In this document: in pieces, positions 1-6,850 of the stretch
Layout of the letters: each line of letters opens with the position of its first letter
Position numbering within the stretch: position 1 is the stretch's first letter
From: Myxococcales bacterium
GTDB lineage: Bacteria > Myxococcota > Polyangia > Fen-1088
Direction of reading: 5' to 3'
NCBI GenBank assembly: GCA_003155465.1
Contig: PMCR01000508.1
Location: 1-10,903 of the forward strand
Length of the DNA: 10,903 bases
Translations under genes and position numbers: made by a program
The notes under the pieces: model-generated
What the model was told of the DNA's origin: nothing
The model's database searches: none
The model's input: the letters and a program-made list of their open reading frames with translations, nothing else

Positions 1-1565
1 GCGTAGGGCTGGTTGACTGCGAGGTAAACGCCATTTCGATCCTTGAGGAAGAGCTGCTGCGGGATGCTCTCGACGATGGTTCGATTGAAGGCCTCGCTCT
101 CTTTCAGCGCCTTCTGCGCCGCGCGCTCCTCGGTCTGGTCGCGGAATACGAGAACCACGCCGGTGGTCTCGCCCTTTTCATTGCGGATGGGCGCACCACT
201 GTCCGCGATGGGGTGCTCGTTTCCGTCCTTGCCAATCAGCAGGGTGTGGTTGGCGAGTCCGACCACTTGTCCCTCGCGCAGCACGCGCGCAACCGGGCTC
301 TCGACCACGGCATGGGTCTGTTCGTTGACGATGCGAAAGATTTCGTCGAGGGGCCTGCCTTGGGCTTCGGCCTCGGCCCAGCCGGTTAGGCGCGCCGCCA
401 CCGGGTTCATCTGCTTCAGCCGGCCGTGCTGGTCGGTGGCGATCACCGCGTCGCCGATGCTGTACAAGGTGGCGCGATAGCGTTCCTCGCCCTCGCGCAA
501 CGCAGCCTCGGCTCGCCAGCGCCAGGCAAAAACCAGCATGAAGGCCACCGCCCAGAAGCCCAGGAACGCAAAGGCCGCGGTCGCGCCCGTTTGGCGGATC
601 TCCCGCTGGTAGGTGGCCAGTGCTTCCCGCCGATCGACCTTGACCACGATTCCCCAGGGCGCGCGATCGAGCCGGGCCACCGCGGCTAACACTGGCTCGT
701 TCCGGTAGTCCACGAAGGCATCGACTTCCCAACGTCCCTCGAGGGCCGCCGCTGCAGCGAAGTGCACGGCGTTCGCCGGCCGCCGGAAGGTCAGAGGGGG
801 CGCCGGGTTGTGGCGCAAGGGGCTCAGGAAAACGATGTCGTCGCCGTCGCCTTTCACCAGCAGGGTCTCGGCAGACGCCGCGGCCATGGGACGCATGGCC
901 AGGTAGGGATAGAGCCACTGGCTCGGGTCGGTTTCCAGCAGGACCACGCCCCCGCCTGACGGCCGGCCACCTACGTCGTTCGCCCGTGGCGCGCCCGTTG
1001 TCCCCACGCGGGCCAGGAATCCGACGGCCACGCTTCCGTCCGCATGCCGGTGGAAATCGACCGCGGTTTTCCCCCGCGCCAGCACCTCGGCAGCAGCTTG
1101 CAGGGTGGACGGCTCCAGCGGTCTGCTTTCCCCGGTCTCGATCGCGATGCGCAGACTGAAGTCGAGCAGCACGAAGCGTTGATAGCCGTGAATCCTGGTG
1201 AAGCTCTCCACGACCTCGCGCAAGCGCACTACGTTTTCCGCAAGCCGCCCTGTCGCGGCGGCCCCCGCACCGCTGGCGATCAAGGCACGCGGGGATGGGA
1301 AACTGGCCAGGATCTCGGCGTCGGCCATTCCGACGGCGACCCAACGGTCCAGCGTCGCCTTGCGCAGATCGGCCCGCAGCGCTAGCTCCTGCTGCCACCC
1401 GTTGATGACCGCCGCCCGCCGCCCGGGCACGTAGGCGAGGAAGAAGTACAGGCAGGCGCCGGCCAGCGAGGCCGCACACAGAGCATGAAGGCCCAACGAC
1501 AAGGGCAAGCCCCACCGCGTGCTGCTGCGACCAGTCCCGTCGGCTGAGCGGTATTGTTTCACCAT
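1..1565 (-). CDS. Membrane sensor protein, Cache-like domain plus two PAS domains (3' end outside window)
   Basis: About 521 codons are visible, open to the left edge, so the C-terminal output domain (kinase, cyclase or other) is not seen. Residues ~19-46 form a transmembrane helix. Residues ~50-325 form an extracytoplasmic domain ending in a P-W-G-I-V-V-K-V-D motif, which I associate with double-Cache ligand sensors. A second helix spans ~327-347. PAS 1 covers ~358-475 (E-E-R-Y-R-A-T start, V-F-R-D-Q-T-E-E-R end) and PAS 2 begins at ~487 and is cut by the window. It most likely senses a periplasmic small molecule and passes the signal inward. The start is ATG at 1565 with AGGAG only 3 nt upstream; the adjoining GTG codon (1562) would have 6-nt spacing and may be the real start. 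It lies 174 bp behind the membrane kinase on the same strand, so cotranscription is possible but not certain. Domain family is inferred from sequence style; the ligand is unknown. Confidence 0.85.
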   Translation of the reverse strand, partial: MVKQYRSADGTGRSSTRWGLPLSLGLHALCAASLAGACLYFFLAYVPGRRAAVINGWQQELALRADLRKATLDRWVAVGMADAEILASFPSPRALIASGAGAAATGRLAENVVRLREVVESFTRIHGYQRFVLLDFSLRIAIETGESRPLEPSTLQAAAEVLARGKTAVDFHRHADGSVAVGFLARVGTTGAPRANDVGGRPSGGGVVLLETDPSQWLYPYLAMRPMAAASAETLLVKGDGDDIVFLSPLRHNPAPPLTFRRPANAVHFAAAAALEGRWEVDAFVDYRNEPVLAAVARLDRAPWGIVVKVDRREALATYQREIRQTGATAAFAFLGFWAVAFMLVFAWRWRAEAALREGEERYRATLYSIGDAVIATDQHGRLKQMNPVAARLTGWAEAEAQGRPLDEIFRIVNEQTHAVVESPVARVLREGQVVGLANHTLLIGKDGNEHPIADSGAPIRNEKGETTGVVLVFRDQTEERAAQKALKESEAFNRTIVESIPQQLFLKDRNGVYLAVNQPY

Positions 1566-1601
1566 TGTCTCCTGTCCCGGAATTCTTCCTCGCTATTCAC
1601 A

Positions 1602-1619
1602 GCCGGCGCCCAAGCCGGC
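1602..1619. other. Small GCCGGC hairpin in the leader of the Cache-PAS gene
   Basis: GCCGGC occurs twice (1602-1607 and 1614-1619) around a 6-nt spacer, giving a 6-bp G+C stem that on the minus strand would end about 36 nt before the start codon at 1565. Each half is itself palindromic. No T-run follows. It could affect leader folding or be a chance feature of G+C-rich DNA. I saw no convincing -35/-10 pair for the minus strand elsewhere in 1566-1739. Confidence 0.25.
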
Positions 1620-1690
1620 CCGCGCCTGAGTACGCCAACAAGCATGCGCGCCTTCACCAATAGGCACAAGTCGACTGGTGGCTTTCCGAG

Positions 1691-1743
1691 GTAGGGGGAA
1701 CTGGGCACGTGGGGGCGCCGGGGCGACCGCTGGTCGCCCCTAC
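1691..1743. repeat. REP-like palindromic element at the kinase 3' end
   Basis: The sequence shows a perfect 9-bp stem, GGGGCGACC (1720-1728) with GGTCGCCCC (1732-1740) around a 3-nt loop. An outer pair, GTAGGGG (1691-1697) and CCCCTAC (1737-1743), also matches as an inverted repeat, so the two structures compete for the same C-run. Read on the minus strand, the element begins at the TAG stop of the membrane kinase. There is no T-run after the hairpin, so it is not a standard intrinsic terminator. Hairpins of this GGGGCGACC type recur as dispersed intergenic repeats in many environmental bacterial genomes (recollection, not searched). It may stabilise the 3' end of the upstream message or attenuate transcription into the next gene. 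Confidence 0.6.
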
Positions 1744-4133
1744 GCCGAATCTCGCTCGCCGCCAATCGGCAGCTGGATCGTGAACGTGGTCCCTTTGCCC
1801 ACCTCGCTCTCGAAGGTCAGTGAGCCGCGATGCTTGGTCACCACGATGGAACGCGCGATGGACAGGCCCTGGCCTGTGCCCTTGCCCACTTCCTTGGTGG
1901 TGAAGAAGGGGTCGAAGATTCGCGGGCGGATGGCCTCGGGAATTCCTGCGCCCGTATCGGCAATGTCGATACGCACCTGGTCGCCTTCCCTCAACGTCTT
2001 GATGCGAATCGTGCCCTTGCCTCCTCCCTGGCCCACCACATCACCGATGGCGTGGGCCGCGTTGACGATGAGGTTGAGGAAGACCTGGTTCAGGTCGCCC
2101 ACGTGGCAAAGCACAGGCGGCAGGTCGCCCAACTCGGTCGTGACGTCAGCCACGTACTTGTATTCGTTCTTGGCGACAGCGAGCGTGGTCCGCAAGGCCT
2201 GGTTCAAGTCGGCACTGGCCTTTTCCCTTTGGTCGGGGTGTGCGAAATCCTTCATGGCCCGCACAATGGTCGTGATGCGGTTTATGCCATCCTGGCAGCT
2301 CTCAAAGCTGCCGGGCACATTCGCTTCCAGGTAGGCAAGGTCGATCTCCTCCTCTGTCTCCCGGATCTCGCTGATCAGCGCTTGCTGCGCGCCCGCTGTC
2401 TCAAGAATTTCGACGGCGCGCCGGTACTGGCCCACCAGCCGCTGGTAGCCTGCAAATGCCTCCCGCAGGAAGTGGACGCCGTCACCAACGAACTGGGCCG
2501 GCGTGTTGATCTCGTGGGCAATGCCCGCCGCGAGTTGGCCGACCGCCTCGAGCTTGTGCGCGTGTCCCAGCTCGAGCTCCAATTGTTTCTCCTTGGAAAT
2601 GTCCCTGACCGTCGCCTGGAGGAACGGCCTTCCGCCCTGTTCCATGCGGGTCAGAAGCACGGTCGTGGGAAACTCCTGGCCGTCGATCCGCTTGTGCATC
2701 CATTCAAAGCAGGCGGATCCTTCGCGCATCGCCTTGCCAATCATCTCTGGCGCCACGTCGCCGGACGCGCGGCCGTCCGGCTGCTTCTCGGGCGACAGAT
2801 CGTCGGGCCCGTGGGAAGTGAAGTCCGCAACGCTCTTCGCCTTGAACATGGCCAGGGTTGCCGGATTGCCGTCGGTAAACCGCCAGAAGGGCGGCTCCAG
2901 CGTCATGAGGGCGTCATGGGCAGAGTCGAAGAGACGGCGAAACTTCTCCTCGCTCTCCTGCAAGGCCTTCTCAGCCCGTCTGGCCTCGGTGATGTCCTCG
3001 AACGCCAATACAAAGTAGTCGAGTTTCTTGCCAGACTCATCTCGGACCGTGGCCACCGCAAGTTTGATCCAGACGATGTCCCCATCTTTGCGGACATAGC
3101 GCTTGCACCTCGAATGGCTGGCCATCTCGCCTGAGCGCAGGGCGCGGATCGCAACCAGGTCAGCCGGCAGATCGTCAGGATGGGTGATGTCCTGAAAGCG
3201 TAGCGTGAGCAGCTCGTCGGCTGTGTACCCGATGATTTCGCAGAGGCGGCGGTTCACTTGCAGCATCTTCCCGTCAGGGCCGACGATCGCCATGCCAATG
3301 GCGGCCTGCTCGAACGTCGTTTGAAAGCGCCTCTCGCTCTCGTGGAGCTGCAGGGCGCTCTGGCTCAACTCGTGGTTGGCCGCTACCAACTCGGCCGTGC
3401 GCTCGCGCACCATGTGCTCCAACATCTGGCCCTGCTCTTCCTGCTGCTGTTGCCGACGATGGACTTCTGCGACCTTGCGCGCGGCCAACTTCCGCAGGTA
3501 CCACACGAGAAGGTAGGCGAGGAGCAGCGCCAGCAGCGCGACGATGGCGACGTGGCTCCAATTGTCCTTTTGGTTCAGCGATTCCCAGGCGGCATCCTGG
3601 TTCGCGCCGTCGACGGTGACCGTGAGGACCGCACTGCAATGCCTATCGATCGTGTCAAGGTGCTCACGAGCCTCTGGTGCCATCTCCTGTCCCGCGGCTG
3701 ACCCAAGGATCTGATCGATGAACGCAATCCAAGCCGTGATGTCGGCCGCAAGCGCCGCGCGGTGCTGGCGCCCGGCCGGCGTCAAAGCCGTTCCTTGCAG
3801 GAAGTCCTGCGACGAGCGCAGCAACGCAGCCGTCTGCTCCTGCAGCCCCTTCTCGAACTTGGGCCGGTCCTGCGGTGGCGCCAACCATCGCTCAAGCAGG
3901 GTGACGTACGTCTTGCGTGTGTCGCGCCGGAGGCTGGTCAGGGGCTCGATGCTATTGCGCTCGGCTGAAATACGTTGCGAGAGCTGCTCCCTCTGCTTGT
4001 CGAGGGAACAATCGAGCACCGCAAGGCACGCGAGACCCAGCAGCATGAAGAGAACCGGCAAGACGGCCAAGCGCCGCAAACCGCGCGCGCGCGGAGCGCC
4101 CTCAGACGAATCGCCGGCCACCGATCTTGTCAT
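1740..4133 (-). CDS. Membrane-bound PAS-PAS sensor histidine kinase
   Basis: A 797-residue kinase. Transmembrane helix 1 is at ~22-40. A mostly helical extracytoplasmic segment covers ~41-193 and resembles a four-helix-bundle sensor, but I cannot name its family. Helix 2 is at 195-213, followed by a Gln-rich coiled coil to ~262. PAS A is at ~266-385 (G-Y-T-A-D-E-L, R-F-Q-D-I-T-H-P-D-D) and PAS B at ~393-515. The dimerisation/phosphotransfer region carries the I-A-H-E-I-N-T-P box with phospho-acceptor His540. The ATP-binding domain has N-box Asn691, G1 box D-T-G-A-G-I-P from Asp726, F box F-D-P-F-F-T-T-K and G2 box G-K-G-T-G-Q-G-L, so it should be active. There is no attached receiver, so it must signal to a separate one, plausibly those of the adjacent 807-aa kinase or the two divergent regulators. 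ATG at 4133 follows the stop of the upstream kinase by 8 bp; the Shine-Dalgarno is weak, suggesting translational coupling. Its TAG stop lies inside a palindromic element. Confidence 0.93.
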   Translation of the reverse strand: MTRSVAGDSSEGAPRARGLRRLAVLPVLFMLLGLACLAVLDCSLDKQREQLSQRISAERNSIEPLTSLRRDTRKTYVTLLERWLAPPQDRPKFEKGLQEQTAALLRSSQDFLQGTALTPAGRQHRAALAADITAWIAFIDQILGSAAGQEMAPEAREHLDTIDRHCSAVLTVTVDGANQDAAWESLNQKDNWSHVAIVALLALLLAYLLVWYLRKLAARKVAEVHRRQQQQEEQGQMLEHMVRERTAELVAANHELSQSALQLHESERRFQTTFEQAAIGMAIVGPDGKMLQVNRRLCEIIGYTADELLTLRFQDITHPDDLPADLVAIRALRSGEMASHSRCKRYVRKDGDIVWIKLAVATVRDESGKKLDYFVLAFEDITEARRAEKALQESEEKFRRLFDSAHDALMTLEPPFWRFTDGNPATLAMFKAKSVADFTSHGPDDLSPEKQPDGRASGDVAPEMIGKAMREGSACFEWMHKRIDGQEFPTTVLLTRMEQGGRPFLQATVRDISKEKQLELELGHAHKLEAVGQLAAGIAHEINTPAQFVGDGVHFLREAFAGYQRLVGQYRRAVEILETAGAQQALISEIRETEEEIDLAYLEANVPGSFESCQDGINRITTIVRAMKDFAHPDQREKASADLNQALRTTLAVAKNEYKYVADVTTELGDLPPVLCHVGDLNQVFLNLIVNAAHAIGDVVGQGGGKGTIRIKTLREGDQVRIDIADTGAGIPEAIRPRIFDPFFTTKEVGKGTGQGLSIARSIVVTKHRGSLTFESEVGKGTTFTIQLPIGGERDSA

Positions 4134-4141
4134 GTTCCACT

Positions 4142-6565
4142 CTACCCGCCCACGCTGTCACCGACCGGCAGCCGGATCGTGAACGTGGTGCCCTTGCCGA
4201 CTTCGCTTTCAAAGGTCAGCGAGCCGCGATGCTTGGTCGCGACGATGGAACGCGCGATGGCCAGGCCCTGGCCACTGCCCTTGCCCACCCCTTTGGTGGT
4301 GAAGAAGGGGTCGAAGATGCGATGGCGGATTGCCTCCGGAACTCCTGACCCGCTGTCTGCAATATCGACGCGCACCATTTCGCCTTCGCTGCAAGTCCTG
4401 ATGCGAATCCTGCCCTTGCCTCCTCCCTGGCCCACCACGTCGCCGATGGCGTGGGCCGCGTTGACGATGAGGTTCAAGAAGACCTGGTTCAGATCGCCCA
4501 CGTGACAGATGACCGACGGCAGGTCGCCGAACTCGGTGGTGACCTCGGCCACATACTTGTATTCGTTCTTGGCGATGGCCAGCGTGGTCTGCAAGGCCTT
4601 GTTCAGGTCCGCAGGGGCCATTTCTTTCTGGTCGGGGTGTGCGAACTCTTTCATGGCCCGCACGATGGTCGAGATGCGGGAGACGCCGTCCAGGCAGCTC
4701 TCGAGGCTGCCGGGGACATTCGCGTCGAGGTAGAAGAGATCGATGTCCTCCTCTGTCTCCCGGATCTCGCTGACCAGTGCTTCATGTCCGCCGGCCGTCG
4801 CAATAACTTCGACGGCTCGCCGGTACTGGATGACCAGCCGCCGGTAGCCATCGAATGCCTCCCTTAGGAAGTGGACGCCGTCACCGACGAACTGGGTCGG
4901 CGTGTTGATCTCGTGGGCGATGCCCGATGCGAGCTGACCGACCGCTTCGAGCTTGCGCGCGTGTCCCAGCTCGGTTTCGAGGTGGGTGCGGTCGGTGATG
5001 TCGCGGATCACTCCGACCAGAAACCGTTTGCCGGTCGGGTCGACGTAGCGGGTCTTGCGCGTGACGATGGTGCGCACCTGTCCGGTGGACAGGTTGCTCA
5101 GGGACTCCTCGTTCACGTTCTCCTCGCCGCTTTCGAGGACATCGGCATCCATCTCCCGGAAGACCGCGACCTGATCCTTGGGGAACATGTCGTCCCCATC
5201 CTCGCCCAGCAGGCCCTCTCTCGCACGGCCGACCATCGCGCACAGGGCATTGTTGACCAGCACAAAACGCCGCTTTTCATCCTTGACGAAAATGGGGTCG
5301 GCAACGGCGTTGATGGAACTGTCGAGGAAGGCTTTCGCGGACTGCAGTTCGTCCTCTGCCCGCTTGCGCTCGGTGATGTCCTCGTACACCGACAGGAAGT
5401 ATTCGAGGCGACCTGCCGCGTCCCGGACCGGCCCCACGGCAAGCTTTACCCAGACGATGCTGCCGTCCTTGCGGAGATAGCGTTTTTCGCGCGAGTAGTT
5501 GGGCATCGCGCCCGAGCGCATGGCGCGGTTCGCTTCCAGGTCAGCCGCCAGATCGTCGGGATGGGTCATATCCTGAAACCGCAGCTTCAGGAATTCGTCA
5601 GCCGTGTACCCGAGAATCTCACACAGGCGGCGGTTCACCCGGAGCATCTTCCCTTCGGCGGAAACCACGGCCATGCCGACGGAGGCCTGTTCGAACATCG
5701 CTTTCAGGCTCTGCTCGCTCTCTCTCAGGTGTTTGTGAAGTTGCTGCTGCTCGCTCAGTGCCTCGTGCAGGTGGATTTGCATGCGCACCCGCATGCGGAC
5801 CTCATCCATGTCGAATGGCTTCTTGATGTAGTCCACTGCGCCGGCGGCAATCCCCTCCTTGACGTCGCTTTCCTGCACTCTGGAGCTGACCAGCGCGACC
5901 GGCACGTGGGCGGTGCGCGGGTCGTGCTTGATGCGACGACATAGGGCAAAGCCTTTCGTGCCGGGCATCTCCACGTCCAGCAGGATCATGCAAGGGAGGC
6001 TCTTCTCCAGCAGCGCGATGGCCTGCCCCGCGTCCTGGGCGGTGACCACATCGAAATCGTCGCGGGACAGGATTTCGGCCAGAATCCGCAGGAACTGGAT
6101 GTCGTCGTCGACGACCAGAACGGTGTGGCGCGAGTGCGAGACGTACGGGGCGATGCGGGAAATGAGATCCACGTGCAGCCGTCTCAGACGCAAGTGGGTC
6201 TTGATCCGTTCCAGCACCTCCTGCTCCTGGAACGGCTTGCAGACGTAGTCGACGCCGCCGGCGCGAAATGCCTCGACCTTGTCGTCGGCGCCCTCAAGTG
6301 CGCTGATGAAGATGACCGGAACATCGCGCAGGCGCGGGTCCTGCTTGAACTGTCGGCAGACCTCCAGGCCGGACATCTCCGGCATGAGGACGTCCATCAG
6401 AATGAGATCAGGAGGGTCCGAGGCCGCCGCCTCGATGGCAAGTCTGCCGCTGGTGACCGGCCGGGGTACCAGACCGCCGCGTGTCAGAACTGCGCTCAGT
6501 AGTCGCAGGTGCTCCGGGGAATCGTCCACGACCAGGACGCTGCTGCCTTGCACATCATCTTCCAC
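4142..6565 (-). CDS. Cytosolic histidine kinase with two N-terminal receivers (REC-REC-PAS-PAS-kinase)
   Basis: An 807-residue soluble protein with no membrane segment. Receiver 1 (~8-130) has acidic Asp14/Asp15, phospho-acceptor Asp58, Ser88 and Lys110. Receiver 2 (~147-265) has Asp153/Asp154, phospho-acceptor Asp197, Ser227 and Lys249. Both look functional. A short coiled coil leads into PAS A (~288-400) and PAS B (~407-520). The kinase core has His551 in I-A-H-E-I-N-T-P, N-box Asn702, G1 box D-S-G-S-G-V-P from Asp737, F-D-P-F-F-T-T-K, and G-K-G-S-G-Q-G-L. Receivers ahead of the kinase imply that phosphorylation of this protein controls its own kinase output, making it an integration node in a relay (inference). 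The start is GTG at 6565, supported by a strong Shine-Dalgarno. It is first in a leftward two-kinase operon and shares PAS A and the kinase core with the gene behind it, while PAS B differs. Confidence 0.94.
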   Translation of the reverse strand: MEDDVQGSSVLVVDDSPEHLRLLSAVLTRGGLVPRPVTSGRLAIEAAASDPPDLILMDVLMPEMSGLEVCRQFKQDPRLRDVPVIFISALEGADDKVEAFRAGGVDYVCKPFQEQEVLERIKTHLRLRRLHVDLISRIAPYVSHSRHTVLVVDDDIQFLRILAEILSRDDFDVVTAQDAGQAIALLEKSLPCMILLDVEMPGTKGFALCRRIKHDPRTAHVPVALVSSRVQESDVKEGIAAGAVDYIKKPFDMDEVRMRVRMQIHLHEALSEQQQLHKHLRESEQSLKAMFEQASVGMAVVSAEGKMLRVNRRLCEILGYTADEFLKLRFQDMTHPDDLAADLEANRAMRSGAMPNYSREKRYLRKDGSIVWVKLAVGPVRDAAGRLEYFLSVYEDITERKRAEDELQSAKAFLDSSINAVADPIFVKDEKRRFVLVNNALCAMVGRAREGLLGEDGDDMFPKDQVAVFREMDADVLESGEENVNEESLSNLSTGQVRTIVTRKTRYVDPTGKRFLVGVIRDITDRTHLETELGHARKLEAVGQLASGIAHEINTPTQFVGDGVHFLREAFDGYRRLVIQYRRAVEVIATAGGHEALVSEIRETEEDIDLFYLDANVPGSLESCLDGVSRISTIVRAMKEFAHPDQKEMAPADLNKALQTTLAIAKNEYKYVAEVTTEFGDLPSVICHVGDLNQVFLNLIVNAAHAIGDVVGQGGGKGRIRIRTCSEGEMVRVDIADSGSGVPEAIRHRIFDPFFTTKGVGKGSGQGLAIARSIVATKHRGSLTFESEVGKGTTFTIRLPVGDSVGG

Positions 6566-6570
6566 GCTAT

Positions 6571-6579
6571 CCCTCCTTT
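6571..6579 (-). promoter_or_regulatory. Strong Shine-Dalgarno deciding a GTG start
   Basis: Read on the minus strand this is AAAGGAGGG, with ATAGC then GTG at 6565. The near-perfect match and good spacing support GTG as the start of the 807-aa kinase. No ATG near the 5' end is as well placed. Confidence 0.8.
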
Positions 6580-6672
6580 CCCCCTGTTCGGCAGCGAGAC
6601 CGGAAAAGTGGAGTCACGGTCTACGGCCTCGGCGCTGGCAGCGCACCGCGACGTCAGCCGCCACCGCACAGG

Positions 6673-6685
6673 TTGGCCAGGCCAA
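6673..6685. promoter_or_regulatory. 13-bp palindrome, possible operator
   Basis: TTGGCC-A-GGCCAA is a perfect 6-bp dyad with a 1-nt centre, placed between the divergent operons. It overlaps the weak sigma-54-like match. A symmetric site in a divergent region suits a dimeric regulator serving both directions, but no DNA-binding regulator is encoded in this window, and G+C-rich DNA yields such dyads by chance. Confidence 0.25.
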
Positions 6686-6850
6686 TGCGGCAGGAGCGTG
6701 TCCTGTGCCCGATAGCAACCGATGAGAATCGGGGCTAGTCAAGCCTGTGCTGATTCTGCCGATGAATCCCGTGTGGCGCAACGCCAAGAGGGAATCCAGG
6801 CCAGGTAAGCGGACGGGCAAATCGTCGACCGCGAGGGGCCTGGGCAGCAC

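Larger units (their letters stand above)
6566..6850. promoter_or_regulatory. Divergent intergenic region between the two signalling operons
   Basis: These 285 bp separate the leftward kinase pair from the rightward regulator operon and must hold, or lie downstream of, promoters for both. I see no good sigma-70 promoter. On the minus strand TTGACT (6737-6742) is a fair -35, but the only partner is TGCTAT (6712-6717) at a poor 19-nt spacing. On the plus strand TTGGC with GC 10 nt after the GG (6673-6689) is a degenerate match to a sigma-54 -24/-12 element. Several short dyads are present: the palindrome at 6673-6685, CAGGA/TCCTG at 6691-6705, CCGAT/ATCGG at 6719-6732 and TGGCG/CGCCA at 6774-6786. 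No tRNA or clear small-protein gene was seen. Confidence 0.5.

Noticed and set aside
178..1515. Long minus-strand open frame of 445 codons rich in Gly, Arg and Ala
   Set aside because: It is an out-of-frame shadow of the Cache-PAS gene. The overlapping frame from 1565 shows transmembrane, Cache and PAS features, whereas this one is low-complexity with no domain.
1719..1740. Classical rho-independent terminator
   Set aside because: The hairpin is strong, but no T-run follows on either strand, so it is listed as a REP-like repeat instead.
1559..1765. 68-codon minus-strand frame across the gap between the two left genes
   Set aside because: It overlaps both neighbouring genes out of frame, crosses the palindromic element and has no recognisable motif.
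1830..3134. Plus-strand 434-codon open frame opposite the membrane kinase
   Set aside because: It lies antisense to a gene with intact kinase motifs, has no recognisable domain, and a similar antisense frame appears opposite the paralogous kinase, as expected from codon bias in G+C-rich DNA.
4871..5944. Plus-strand 357-codon open frame opposite the REC-REC kinase
   Set aside because: Same reasoning: a composition shadow of the kinase and receiver codons with no domain motif.
6614..6850. 78-codon minus-strand frame in the divergent region
   Set aside because: No Shine-Dalgarno or domain is visible, and it fills the space where promoters are expected; unsupported as a gene.
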